DNA from: Anaerolineales bacterium
Lineage (GTDB): Bacteria > Chloroflexota > Anaerolineae > Anaerolineales > Villigracilaceae
Direction of reading: 5' to 3'
Assembly: GCA_016789365.1 (NCBI GenBank)
Contig: JAEURH010000036.1
Span: 1 to 32,249, forward strand
DNA length: 32,249 bases
Made by a program: the position numbers and the translations under genes. Shown here piece by piece: positions 15,955-24,354 of this stretch (positions are counted from its first letter, which is position 1; each line of letters opens with the position of its first letter). The notes beneath the pieces are model-generated. The model searched no databases. It was given only the letters and a program-made list of their open reading frames with translations, and had not been told where the DNA came from.

Positions 15955-16479
15955 TTAACCTTCGATTAACGCCTTCACAAGTTCACGGTTGAAATCTGGA
16001 ATATCCGCCACGACACGACCCCATACTTGGTTACTTTCACGAAAAGCCGCTTCATCTGCCCACACCCCGCCGACATTTTCAAGGTCATCTTTGATTCCAG
16101 TTGAGCCAGTCACACGTTGACCTTTTTTGATAATGCCTGCTGAAACAGCAGTTGAGCCACCATGACAAATAATGCCAATGATTTTATTTACATCATTCAT
16201 TTCTTTCACAAGTTTTTTGACAACATCATATCTTCTTAATTTATCAGGTGCAAAACCGCCAGGGATAATTAATGCAAAAAGCTCGCTGGCTTTCAAATCC
16301 TCAATTTTTGCATCAGGCGTAATAACTAAGCCATTTTTTCCTTTAACAGATTTCAAATCTAAGCCTGCACTTAAAACTTTTGCACCTTCTTCTTGCAAGC
16401 GCATCAGTGGAACATAATATTCAAGGTCTTCTACGCCTTCGGCGATTAAGGTAGCGATGGTTTTATTTTGTAATTTCAT
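15955..16479 (-). CDS. DJ-1/PfpI family protein
   Basis: A 174-residue protein of the DJ-1/PfpI class-I glutamine-amidotransferase-like fold. It has an early conserved acidic stretch (A-E-G-V-E-D, 13-18) and the nucleophile elbow I-I-C105-H106-G-G-S. Most PfpI proteases and deglycases read C-H-G-P; the Gly-Ser here is a mild variant. A role in stress response, such as protein or glyoxal repair, is usual for the family but not shown here. The size is standard (about 170-190). It is transcribed alone, leftwards, and ends at the shared terminator with the ABC operon. Its upstream region is shared with the divergent class V aminotransferase gene. Confidence 0.85.
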   Translation of the reverse strand: MKLQNKTIATLIAEGVEDLEYYVPLMRLQEEGAKVLSAGLDLKSVKGKNGLVITPDAKIEDLKASELFALIIPGGFAPDKLRRYDVVKKLVKEMNDVNKIIGIICHGGSTAVSAGIIKKGQRVTGSTGIKDDLENVGGVWADEAAFRESNQVWGRVVADIPDFNRELVKALIEG

Positions 16480-16495
16480 GGGCTTCTCCTATTTT

Positions 16496-16530
16496 TTGAT
16501 AATTTTATCAAACTAGTTCTCTTTTATAAT
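16496..16530 (+). promoter_or_regulatory. promoter of a leaderless aminotransferase mRNA, with TTGATAA/TTATCAA palindrome
   Basis: TATAAT at 16525-16530 ends 6 nt before the ATG at 16537, so transcription should start at or next to the start codon. No good -35 hexamer is at 17 bp. An inverted repeat (TTGATA ATTT TATCAA, 16496-16511) lies between the divergent genes and may be a regulator site. Confidence 0.5.
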
Positions 16531-16536
16531 GATTAA

Positions 16537-17679
16537 ATGTTTAACCTCAAAAAAGACTTCATGCTCGACCCCTCTGTAACTTTTCTTAATCACGGCTCGT
16601 TTGGGGCGACTCCAAAACCTGTATTCAAAGAATATCAACGCTGGCAAAGAGAGTTGGAGAATCAACCTGTGGAATTTTTAAGCAGGCGACATAATGATTT
16701 AATGCTTGCCTCTCGTATGGCTTTGGCAAATTATCTTGGTACAAAAGCCGAGAATTTAGTTTATGTGCAAAACGCAACAATTGGTTTGAATATTGTGGCG
16801 CGTTCATTAAATTTGAAAGCGGGCGATGAGGTTTTATCTACCAATCATGAATATGGCGCGCTGGATAGAACTTGGCGATTTCTCGCAAAAGAAAAAGGGT
16901 TTACTTACATTAATCAAAAAGTTGATTTAACCTCACATGACGATTCTGTAAAATCTTTTTTGGCAGGTGTTACTGCAAATACCAAAGTGATTTTCTTGAG
17001 CCATATCACTTCATCAACGGCAACGATATTTCCGCTTGAAAAAATTATTCAATTCGCAAAATCAAAAAATATTATTACTGTCATTGATGGCGCACACGCG
17101 CCAGGGCAAATTAACTTAAACCTTGATTCACTCAATGCGGATTTTTATGGGGGCAATTTGCATAAATGGCTGTGCGCTCCAAAAGGCGCTGGGTTTTTGT
17201 ATGCAAACCCTGAAAAGCAACATTTACTTAAGCCATTAATCGTGTCATGGGGATATGAGCCTGAAACGCCGAGTAATTCAAAATTTGTGGATGAACACGA
17301 ATGGCAAGGCACGCGCGATATTGCGGCGTTTTTAACTGTCCCGCAAGCAATTGCTTACCAGCAGGAACAGGATTGGGCTAGGGTAAGAAGCGCATGTCAT
17401 CAACTGGCTGTGGAGGCTTGGAATCAAATTCATCAACTAACAAAAATGAATCCGCTTCATGCGAACCCTGAACTTTGGTTTGCCCAAATGAGTGTTTCCT
17501 CACTTCCAATTAATACGGATGTTTTATCGTTTAAGAAAAAGTTGTATGAAGATTATCGAATTGAAATTCCTGTGGTTGATTGGCATGGGAACAAATTAAT
17601 TCGTTTATCCGTCCAAGGATATAATTCTAGGCAAGATATAAACCATTTATTGCAGGCTTTGAAAAAATTATTAAATTGA
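16537..17679 (+). CDS. class V aminotransferase (isopenicillin-N-epimerase-like PLP enzyme)
   Basis: A 380-residue PLP-dependent enzyme of fold type I, class V. It opens with L-N-H-G-S-F-G-A (17-24), a hallmark of the isopenicillin N epimerase/cysteine desulfurase-like branch. Also visible are D184 in I-D-G-A-H-A-P-G, which contacts the PLP ring nitrogen, and the Schiff-base K210 in G-N-L-H-K-W. The precise reaction is unknown; this branch includes epimerases, sulfur lyases and transaminases. The mRNA appears leaderless. The CAP-domain gene follows almost without a gap, but a functional link is not obvious. Confidence 0.85.
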   Translation: MFNLKKDFMLDPSVTFLNHGSFGATPKPVFKEYQRWQRELENQPVEFLSRRHNDLMLASRMALANYLGTKAENLVYVQNATIGLNIVARSLNLKAGDEVLSTNHEYGALDRTWRFLAKEKGFTYINQKVDLTSHDDSVKSFLAGVTANTKVIFLSHITSSTATIFPLEKIIQFAKSKNIITVIDGAHAPGQINLNLDSLNADFYGGNLHKWLCAPKGAGFLYANPEKQHLLKPLIVSWGYEPETPSNSKFVDEHEWQGTRDIAAFLTVPQAIAYQQEQDWARVRSACHQLAVEAWNQIHQLTKMNPLHANPELWFAQMSVSSLPINTDVLSFKKKLYEDYRIEIPVVDWHGNKLIRLSVQGYNSRQDINHLLQALKKLLN

Positions 17680-17681
17680 TT

Positions 17682-18704
17682 ATGAAAAAGATAAATATAT
17701 TTTTTATTTTGCTTTTGATTTTATTAATGCTTTTCAGTATTTTTCCGTCAAAAGAAGTTGTAGCAAAACCTACTCGTTACCCTATCACCACATCTGCGCA
17801 AATGATTGAGGCGGTGAATAATTTACGAGCCTCTTATGGGCTTGCGCCTTTGGCATCGCACCCAATATTGATGCAATCGGCGCAATCGCAAGCGGATTAC
17901 ATGGCGGCAACAGGCAATGTGACTCATGCCCGCCCTGGCGGCATTACATACACTCAACAATTGATTTCACTGGGTTTTCCATTGGCAGGTGATTTGTCAC
18001 TTGGTGGGTTTCGCGCCGAAAATATTTTATATAGCACTGGTTATTTGGATTGGAACGGCGTTCCGCCTGGCTGGCAAGATGATGCCCACATGAATACCAT
18101 GCTTTCGCAAAACTTTACACACATTGGCGCAGGCATTTCACAATCGGGCGGTGCTTATTATTATGCCGTAGATACTGCCGCCTCAACAGCGAATGGTCAA
18201 ATGCAAGAGACGGCGAAAGATGTGGTTTCTGGCTCTTCGGGCAATTCAGGTGAAGCGGCAGGCGTTAGCCAATTCATGGTGCCGATTACAGTAAGCACTG
18301 CCGATGCAAATGGCAATGTATATCATCAAGTGCAGTATGGCCAAACCTTGTGGAGCATTGCTATTGCTTATGGTACTACAATAAAAATTATTCAAGCCTT
18401 GAATAATTTAGGCGAAGACTTAACAATTTATCAGGGACAAAAATTATTGGTGTTGCAAGGTGTTCCGCCAGCGGTTTCTACTGCTGAATCTACTGCAACG
18501 ATTCAACCTACGAATACATCCATTGCAACATCAACTAGTATTCCAACAACGCCAACTCAAATTGTTGTTACGCCAACCATAGAAAATATTGAAGCAAATA
18601 GTTCTACTTCTACCAATTCACGCCTGCTTGTGATTTTATTAATCGTTGCCGCGTTCGTTGGCGCAGGCATGGCAGTTTGGTTGATACGAGACCCAAGCAA
18701 CTAA
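17682..18704 (+). CDS. CAP-domain (SCP/PR-1) protein with LysM domain and C-terminal membrane anchor
   Basis: A 340-residue exported protein. Its layout is an N-terminal signal or anchor helix (about 4-22), a CAP domain (about 35-170) with N-N-L-R, T-H-A-R and A-E-N segments and the late H-M-N-T-M-L, then a LysM domain (about 210-255, Y-G-Q-T-L-W-S-I) that should bind peptidoglycan or chitin-like glycans. A Ser/Thr/Pro-rich linker and a C-terminal hydrophobic helix (about 312-332) follow. I prefer the ATG at 17682, two bases after the stop of the aminotransferase; a TTG two codons upstream overlaps that stop. It probably acts at the cell surface or wall. Bacterial CAP proteins have no settled function. 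Confidence 0.85.
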   Translation: MKKINIFFILLLILLMLFSIFPSKEVVAKPTRYPITTSAQMIEAVNNLRASYGLAPLASHPILMQSAQSQADYMAATGNVTHARPGGITYTQQLISLGFPLAGDLSLGGFRAENILYSTGYLDWNGVPPGWQDDAHMNTMLSQNFTHIGAGISQSGGAYYYAVDTAASTANGQMQETAKDVVSGSSGNSGEAAGVSQFMVPITVSTADANGNVYHQVQYGQTLWSIAIAYGTTIKIIQALNNLGEDLTIYQGQKLLVLQGVPPAVSTAESTATIQPTNTSIATSTSIPTTPTQIVVTPTIENIEANSSTSTNSRLLVILLIVAAFVGAGMAVWLIRDPSN

Positions 18705-20041
18705 ATGCTAATCTTCCTTGCTTCCATATAAAATCTTTTTTCTTTCGCTTCGCCCATCGAAAATGCTTTGCGGGGCAACACACCATCCACAATCACAGTT
18801 TTGAACAAATCTGATTTGTGCATCCCAGCCAAATAAAAACCTACATGTTCGTTTTGTGAAGCGATTTTTTTCAACACATCTTCACCATGCACATAATCAA
18901 TTTTTTCTGCGCCAGTATTTTTCATAAACGAATCTAAGAAAGATTGAATCGTACCAACTGCCAAATTAGATGTTGGATTTGCAATCTCTATCACGCCAAA
19001 TTGATTCGCGCCTCTTACCAGACCGACGACCTGTTTCTGACCCTCAGCCGAATCTACACTTCGAGTCATTTCTTCAAAACTGGATACTGCTGAATAAACA
19101 AAGTTTTCGCCAAAATAATTTTTCAACTCAACTAACAAATCCTTATTCACATTAAACAAAATACGATGAATCGGTTCAAACTCTAAGGCTTCATCATGCA
19201 CGTTTTCAATTTCAACCAAAGCATATCGTGCAGGGTGATTCATCCCAACCTGTGACTTAATCTGCTCCCAATATTCTTTTGCCGCCGCCATCGAATGGTT
19301 GCCATCTCCCATAGCAAACAACAAGACCGAGGCATCTTCATTCAAATTATATTTATTTATAAAGTTTTCATGTTTCGCAAGCACTCGTAGTGATTCAATT
19401 ACTTGATTTTCAAGTTCCTCTGTCACTGCGTACCCTGCCAAATGACCACTTCCGAGCATTAAATCAAAATCATATAATTTTCTTAACTCTGATTTTGCAC
19501 TGCTAACCGACTCAATAACTGTATGATTTGGGTCATCAATTAAGACAAGAATATGAGGCAATTCCAACATAGCACCTTCACGAATTTTAACGCGCGGTGG
19601 TAAACGGTCAACAATTGTGCCTTCGGTAGGATGAATTAAAACTTTTGCTTCGCCTCTGAAATCATACTGTTCAAGGTCAAGGCACAGCATAATGCCTTTG
19701 CGGGTTTTTCCATGAATGGTTCTTTCAACATAAATTAAACCTTCATGCACTTCAAAAATATCATCTTCGATGTATTTCTTCATCATGTTTTGGATATTTT
19801 TAACCCGCTCGTCTTTGTCTTCATTTTCCAAATACACTTCTGGAAAAATCAATTTTAAAGTTGAAAGCGAGTTACCCACAAACTTTTCAACTTCATGCCA
19901 ATATTCTGGTTCAGATGTGAACTGGTCGCAAGCAATGACTGCCCATTTACTTAAATCAATATTTGATTTTGGAAGATACACTTGCGGAATTTGAATCCCA
20001 AGGTCGTTAATTGTTTTTTGTTCATTTTTTTGTGCCAACAT
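18701..20041 (-). CDS. DUF1015 family protein, serine-operon partner
   Basis: A 446-residue protein of the DUF1015 family. The signature G-D-G-N-H-S-M-A-A-A-K lies about three fifths of the way along, with family-typical E-x-x-Y-W-H-E-V and D-Q-F-T-S-E segments near the N-terminus. The ATG at 20041 is preferred because it lies only 5 nt after the serA stop and gives the usual family start; an in-frame upstream extension to 20173 would lie inside serA. DUF1015 genes often accompany serA or serC, and the function is not established. The D-G-N-H motif resembles the D-G-x-x-R motif of ParB/SerK-fold serine kinases, so a role in phosphoserine metabolism is a reasonable hypothesis. The 3' end overlaps the convergent CAP gene by 4 nt. 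Confidence 0.8.
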   Translation of the reverse strand: MLAQKNEQKTINDLGIQIPQVYLPKSNIDLSKWAVIACDQFTSEPEYWHEVEKFVGNSLSTLKLIFPEVYLENEDKDERVKNIQNMMKKYIEDDIFEVHEGLIYVERTIHGKTRKGIMLCLDLEQYDFRGEAKVLIHPTEGTIVDRLPPRVKIREGAMLELPHILVLIDDPNHTVIESVSSAKSELRKLYDFDLMLGSGHLAGYAVTEELENQVIESLRVLAKHENFINKYNLNEDASVLLFAMGDGNHSMAAAKEYWEQIKSQVGMNHPARYALVEIENVHDEALEFEPIHRILFNVNKDLLVELKNYFGENFVYSAVSSFEEMTRSVDSAEGQKQVVGLVRGANQFGVIEIANPTSNLAVGTIQSFLDSFMKNTGAEKIDYVHGEDVLKKIASQNEHVGFYLAGMHKSDLFKTVIVDGVLPRKAFSMGEAKEKRFYMEARKISI

Positions 20042-20046
20042 ACTTT

Positions 20047-20949
20047 TTATCCAACCTTTGTAAAGGCAATAATTTTTTCTGCAACTTCGGCACCCACGCG
20101 CGCTTGCGCTTCTTTTGTTGCCGCGCCAATGTGTGGCGATGCAATCACATTTTCTAATTTCGCTAACTTCCAATCAGTGGGTGGTTCTTCATTAAATACA
20201 TCTAATGCCGCGCCTGCAACTTTGCCATTCACCAACGCATCATATAAAGCATTTTCATCAATGATTCCACCGCGCGCACAATTGATAATTCGCACGCCAT
20301 TTTTCATTTTTGCAAATTGTGCCTTGCTAATCATATTGGCTGATTCATTCGTCTTTGGTAAATGCAAACTGATGTAATCTGCTTGAGCAAGTAATTCATC
20401 TAAACCAAGTAACTTGATTCCTTCCACTTCTTTTACATAAGGGTCATACGCAAGCACAGTCATGCCCAAAGCATTGGCACGTTTGGCAACTTCTTTACCA
20501 ATATTTCCAATGCCAATTAATCCTAAAACTTTTCCACCAATTTCATCGCCTTCAAAACTTTTCTTATCCCAAGTTTCTGCTTTCATCGAAGCACTGGCTT
20601 TATATAAAGACCTTGCTAACATAAACATATACCCGATGGCTAATTCTGCAACAGATGCAGAACTGGCTAAGGGCGTATTCATCACTTTGATATTTTTGGA
20701 TTGAGCATATTCATAATCAATGGTATCGAGACCAACCCCGCCTCTTACAATGACCTTCAAGTTGGGACATGCATCTATCAAATTTTTTCTTACCTTCGTC
20801 CTTGACCTGACCACCATGCCATCATAATTTGGCAAAACAGTTAACAACTCTTCGGGAGAAATATCATCACGCACATCTACCGTTAAACCTGCAGAACGCA
20901 TTTGTTCAATATATTCTTTTTCCATTTTGTCGCAGATAATAATTTTCAT
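20047..20949 (-). CDS. serA: D-3-phosphoglycerate dehydrogenase, short form without ACT domain
   Basis: A 300-residue D-2-hydroxyacid dehydrogenase. The Rossmann motif is G-L-I-G-I-G-N-I-G. The catalytic Arg is in N-C-A-R-G-G, the Glu in N-E-E-P-P and the His in S-P-H-I-G-A. The N-terminal V-V-R-S-R-T-K-V and R-G-G-V-G-L-D-T segments fit 3-phosphoglycerate dehydrogenases. It lacks the C-terminal ACT/regulatory domains, so allosteric serine control is not expected. It catalyses the first step of serine synthesis. serC is divergent across a 316-nt spacer, which supports this specific call over a general hydroxyacid dehydrogenase. DUF1015 follows in the same operon. Confidence 0.85.
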   Translation of the reverse strand: MKIIICDKMEKEYIEQMRSAGLTVDVRDDISPEELLTVLPNYDGMVVRSRTKVRKNLIDACPNLKVIVRGGVGLDTIDYEYAQSKNIKVMNTPLASSASVAELAIGYMFMLARSLYKASASMKAETWDKKSFEGDEIGGKVLGLIGIGNIGKEVAKRANALGMTVLAYDPYVKEVEGIKLLGLDELLAQADYISLHLPKTNESANMISKAQFAKMKNGVRIINCARGGIIDENALYDALVNGKVAGAALDVFNEEPPTDWKLAKLENVIASPHIGAATKEAQARVGAEVAEKIIAFTKVG

Positions 20950-20968
20950 TTAATAATCCTTAATGACA

Positions 20969-21114
20969 ACTCCGAAGGAGTGAAATTTTTATAGAATTTG
21001 GTGAGATGATATGCCAACCCCGAAGGGGTGTCATAATTTTTAATTCTATGTCATCCCTTCGGGATTTATTTTTATTAGATGTGATTTTCTATAATCCTAT
21101 CATCCCTACGGGAT
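20969..21114. repeat. array of four CCGAAGG hairpins in two orientations
   Basis: The copies are ACTCCGAAGGAGT (20969-20981), ACCCCGAAGGGGT (21017-21029), ATCCCTTCGGGAT (21053-21065) and ATCCCTACGGGAT (21102-21114). With their flanks, the last two are reverse complements of the first two. Each makes a 4-5 bp stem around a 3-nt loop. Spacings are 49, 36 and 49 nt. Confidence 0.8.
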
Positions 21115-21164
21115 TATTCACACAAGGCGTTATTCTATCATGGTGATAGAGTTTGTCAATTATT

Positions 21165-21195
21165 TTGATAAAATTTGTTGAAGGAACAGTATAAT
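21165..21195 (+). promoter_or_regulatory. probable serC promoter
   Basis: TTGATA (21165-21170) and TATAAT (21190-21195) are 19 bp apart, longer than ideal. The -10 is a perfect match. The resulting leader before the serC ATG is about 80 nt. Confidence 0.45.
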
Positions 21196-21280
21196 CAAAT
21201 GAAAGAAAATGTTAGACAACTAGAATCAACTTTCCCCGTCGTCAGAGGCGGTAAGTAATTATCTTATGAGGAGTATTTCA

Positions 21281-22372
21281 ATGTCAGCACTATATCGTAG
21301 TCATAATATGAATGCAGGACCAGGCGCATTGCCTCTTGAAGTTTTGCAACAAGCGCAAGCCGAGTTGTTGGATTTCAAAGGCACAGGCATGTCTGTGATG
21401 GAAATGAGTCATCGTTCGAAAGAATTTGATGAAGTGATTCAAACTGCCGAAGCCGATTTGCGCGAGTTAATTGGAATTCCATCCAATTATAAAATTATGT
21501 TTTTACAAGGCGGGGCATCGTTACAATTTGCAATGGTGCCGATGAATTTGAGACCAGCGAGTGCATCGGCAGATTATATTGTTACAGGCACATGGAGTAA
21601 GACGGCTGTAAAAGAATCTAAAAAATTGGGAACAGTTCGTTTAGCGGCGAATACCGAAAGTGAGGGATTTAAAACTTTACCGACAACATTAGACCTTGAC
21701 CCGAAAGCGGCGTATTTACATTTCACATCGAATGAAACGATTCATGGTGTGGAATTTTTTAATGAGCCAACACCACCGAGTGGCGTGCCTTTGTTTTGTG
21801 ATGCATCTTCTGATTTTATTAGCCACCCTGTTGATATTTCAAAATATGCTTTGATGTATGCAGGCGCACAAAAAAATGCTGGACCTGCTGGTGTAACCGT
21901 TGTGATTTTGCGTGAAGATATGTTGGAGCGCGTGCCAGCGAACTTACCTGTGATGTTAGATTATAAAATTCAGGCAGAGAGTGGCTCAATGCATAATACG
22001 CCTCCATGCTTTTCAATTTATATGATTGGTTTGGTTTTTAAATGGGCGAAAAAAGTTGGTGGACTTTCTGCGATTGAAAAAATGAATCGAGCAAAATCTG
22101 ATTTGTTGTATAAAGCCATTGATGAAAGTGGTGGTTTTTATACTGGACATGCCAAACCCGAAGCACGTTCTTTGATGAATATTCCTTTCCGATTGCCGAG
22201 TGAAGAGTTAGAAGAGTTATGTGCGAAAGAAGCCAAGAAAGCAGGCATTATCGGGTTGAAAGGTCACAGGTCAGTGGGTGGGATGCGCGCTTCTTTATAT
22301 AATGCGGTGACAATTGAAAGTGTAGATGTGTTGGTGAATTTCTTGAAAGAGTTTCAACGACGAAATGGGTAG
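21281..22372 (+). CDS. serC: phosphoserine aminotransferase
   Basis: A 363-residue class V PLP enzyme with the SerC opening N-M-N-A-G-P-G-A-L-P, M-E-M-S-H-R, and the F-L-Q-G-G-A-S-L-Q-F phosphate-cup region. The PLP lysine is K198 in G-A-Q-K-N-A-G-P. It converts 3-phosphohydroxypyruvate plus glutamate to O-phosphoserine, the second step of serine synthesis. GAGGAG 8 nt upstream selects the ATG at 21281 over an earlier in-frame codon. It is divergent from serA and followed by a ParB/SerK-fold gene. No serB phosphatase is present in the window. The match to known SerC motifs is strong. Confidence 0.92.
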   Translation: MSALYRSHNMNAGPGALPLEVLQQAQAELLDFKGTGMSVMEMSHRSKEFDEVIQTAEADLRELIGIPSNYKIMFLQGGASLQFAMVPMNLRPASASADYIVTGTWSKTAVKESKKLGTVRLAANTESEGFKTLPTTLDLDPKAAYLHFTSNETIHGVEFFNEPTPPSGVPLFCDASSDFISHPVDISKYALMYAGAQKNAGPAGVTVVILREDMLERVPANLPVMLDYKIQAESGSMHNTPPCFSIYMIGLVFKWAKKVGGLSAIEKMNRAKSDLLYKAIDESGGFYTGHAKPEARSLMNIPFRLPSEELEELCAKEAKKAGIIGLKGHRSVGGMRASLYNAVTIESVDVLVNFLKEFQRRNG

Positions 22373-22383
22373 TTGAAAATCAT

Positions 22384-22468
22384 AGCCACAGAGCACACAG
22401 AGGTCACGGAGATTTTTTGAGAGAATACTTAATGGCTTTTCTCATTTTTCTCTGTGACCTCTGTGGCT
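22384..22468. repeat. inverted repeat of the CCACAGAG type
   Basis: AGCCACAGAG...GAGGTCACGGAGA (22384-22412) pairs with CTCTGTGACCTCTGTGGCT (22450-22468) around an AT-rich centre. It occupies most of the gap between serC and the next gene and is related to the 7334-7411 repeat. Confidence 0.75.
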
Positions 22469-22506
22469 TAAGAATTAAACTTAATTTATAAGGTATTTCA
22501 CTCTTA

Positions 22507-23337
22507 ATGATAACCACTCTACCAACTCTAAAAATTTTGCCAATTGATAACGTCATTTTGCATGAAGACCATGACATGCAAAGAAGTTTGCCATTAATTG
22601 AAAAACTTCGTGCGGCGGGAATTATGCGTAACCCGCCAATTGTGATGCCACTGACTGACGGTTCAAATCGTTACATGGTTTTGGATGGTGCGAATCGTGT
22701 CACATCATTATTAGAAATGGAATTTCCGCACATTGTGGCGCAAGTGGTGCAACCCAATGACCCCAATGTTAATTTGCAAACATGGAATCATATTTTGTGG
22801 GGCATGAATCCAAAAACATTGATGAGTGCTTTGAAAAAAATAAAAGGCACAAAACTTGTAAAAGTTAATTCTAGAAAATCAATGGATGCACCGAAATACA
22901 TGCCTGTCAACATCCGCTTGCCAGATGGGACGTTGCATTTGTTGTTAGAAGACCCTGCTGATTTGCCGAGTCATATCAAAACATTACATTCAATTGTGGA
23001 TGCGTATAAAACTCGCGCTTCATTAGATAGAACGAGTCAAACTTTAATTGATACTTTTCGTGGCATTCATAAAGACTTAACTGCCTTAGTTATTTTCCCG
23101 CATTTCAAAATTCGCACATTGCTCAAATTGGCTGGTCAACAAGTTGTGTTGCCAACAGGCATTACTCGTTTCACCGTTTCGCCGCGGGCTTTGCATTTGA
23201 ATTATCCACTGCATGAGTTATCCAGTGGCAAGCCGATTGAATATAAACAAGAATATCTCCAACATTGGATAGATGAACGAGTCAAGAAAAAAGGCGTGAG
23301 ACTTTATTCCGAAGCGACATTTTTATTTGATGAATAA
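22507..23337 (+). CDS. ParB/Srx-fold protein, candidate SerK/SbnI-like free serine kinase
   Basis: A 276-residue protein whose first 85 residues fit the ParB/sulfiredoxin fold: an L-P-I-D opening with I-L-H-E20, a helix ending in G-I-M-R-N-P-P-I-V, then Y-M-V-L-D60-G-A-N-R64-V-T-S-L. This arrangement matches free serine kinases of the SbnI and archaeal SerK type, where an early Glu and a D-G-x-x-R motif are needed. Chromosome-partitioning ParB proteins instead carry a G-E-R-R box and a DNA-binding helix domain, which are absent here. It lies next to serC, with serA divergent, which supports phosphoserine or serine metabolism. The C-terminal two thirds look specific to this family. Enzymatic function is inferred. 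Confidence 0.6.
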   Translation: MITTLPTLKILPIDNVILHEDHDMQRSLPLIEKLRAAGIMRNPPIVMPLTDGSNRYMVLDGANRVTSLLEMEFPHIVAQVVQPNDPNVNLQTWNHILWGMNPKTLMSALKKIKGTKLVKVNSRKSMDAPKYMPVNIRLPDGTLHLLLEDPADLPSHIKTLHSIVDAYKTRASLDRTSQTLIDTFRGIHKDLTALVIFPHFKIRTLLKLAGQQVVLPTGITRFTVSPRALHLNYPLHELSSGKPIEYKQEYLQHWIDERVKKKGVRLYSEATFLFDE

Positions 23338-23442
23338 CCGCTTCTTTATCTGACTTCAACTTGATTTTTGAAATTAGGCTTTTTGCTTGCTTATATTTTT
23401 TTTTGCAAATACGAAACGCCACACAACGCCTTGTAGTACTGC

Positions 23443-23730
23443 TTAAAAATTAAGTTTGAGTTGTATCTTGACTGTATCGCCCTCTTCAAGATTTTCTTTT
23501 TTGCGAACGACAACTTTAAGTGGCACAAGGTATAAGCCATCTTTTGGGAATAATGAAGTAGTGAACTCTGTTTTCCCGATGCGAACTGTAACAGGAATCA
23601 CACCCCAGCCATACGTCACAAGTGCCGAAACGGATTTTATCTCCTGACTTTGTTTCTTTGGAACTTGCACAAAGAAAAATGGAGAGGGTCCCTTCCAAAA
23701 AATAATCTTGCCAGAAAATTTTATATCCAT
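23443..23730 (-). CDS. DUF1905 domain protein
   Basis: A 95-residue beta-rich protein matching the DUF1905 pattern: F-x-G at the start, a central G-W-G-V-I-P-V-x-V-x-I-G, T-S-L-F-P-K-D-G-x-Y-L-V-P, and a C-terminal G-D-x-V-x-I. The family's function is unknown. It is a stand-alone domain here. It is convergent with the ParB/SerK-fold gene across 105 nt that hold nothing recognisable. Confidence 0.8.
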   Translation of the reverse strand: MDIKFSGKIIFWKGPSPFFFVQVPKKQSQEIKSVSALVTYGWGVIPVTVRIGKTEFTTSLFPKDGLYLVPLKVVVRKKENLEEGDTVKIQLKLNF

Positions 23731-23778
23731 AGTGGATAGTATATCAAATAAAAATTATTCAATATTTTCCAACTTCTT

Positions 23779-24354
23779 TTACTTCCACTCATCTTCTATA
23801 ACTGCTACATCTGCTAACTTATAAATATCAGATGGCTGAAATGCCTCCCAATCCACTTTTTCGAGTTTTGATTTATTGAAGCCCAAGTCTATTACTTCTA
23901 TTTCAAAATTACTACCAGACTCGTCTGGTATCGGAAATGTTCCAATCAAAATGACATAAACAAAGCGGGTTTTATGTTCCTCAAGAATCTTAAGAATATT
24001 TGTAGCATCTATTTGAGCATTGACTATTCTTGAACTTTGAATAGCATGGTAATTGATTGTCCAAATGATGGTTATATCAGCGCGTTCGGGATAGTTATAG
24101 GAAATTTTTGTAAGTCGCGATACATCTCTATTTCCATCACCTAATGCTTGAATAAGACTTTCTTGCAAAGCAATCTTTTCATCAAAAGCCTCCGTAGGTG
24201 ATACGACATTAATTGCAGTAGGCTCAATTTTTGCCTCACAAGAAGGCATAAGAATATAAATCAATATAGTAAATCCAATCCTTGTTGATTTGCTTAACAG
24301 ATTGCTGAAAAAATCTTTGATTGAATTCATGTAAGTTTTTTTGTCCAGTATCAT
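23779..24354 (-). CDS. uncharacterised small lipoprotein candidate
   Basis: A 191-residue frame that I do not recognise. A hydrophobic stretch (about 25-38) ends in L-M-P-S-C39, which is a weak lipobox. The remainder is mixed alpha/beta with no motif I can name. A second ATG at codon 9 (24330) is an equally good start; neither has a clear ribosome-binding site. Codon use resembles the neighbours and the frame is uninterrupted. It may be exported and lipid-anchored. It lies 48 nt upstream of the DUF1905 gene on the same strand. Confidence 0.55.
   Translation of the reverse strand: MILDKKTYMNSIKDFFSNLLSKSTRIGFTILIYILMPSCEAKIEPTAINVVSPTEAFDEKIALQESLIQALGDGNRDVSRLTKISYNYPERADITIIWTINYHAIQSSRIVNAQIDATNILKILEEHKTRFVYVILIGTFPIPDESGSNFEIEVIDLGFNKSKLEKVDWEAFQPSDIYKLADVAVIEDEWK

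Larger units (their letters stand above)
20950..21280. other. divergent serA-serC intergenic region
   Basis: This spacer of about 330 nt holds four short CCGAAGG hairpins (see 20969-21114), then an AT-rich stretch and the likely serC promoter at 21165-21195. A 20-codon frame at 21199-21258 can be read, but its ATG lies where or before transcription should start, so I do not call it a gene. Confidence 0.6.

Noticed and set aside
21199-21258. 20-codon leader peptide frame before serC
   Set aside because: Its ATG is only 4 nt beyond the -10 hexamer and so probably not transcribed, and it has no run of Ser codons that would suggest attenuation.
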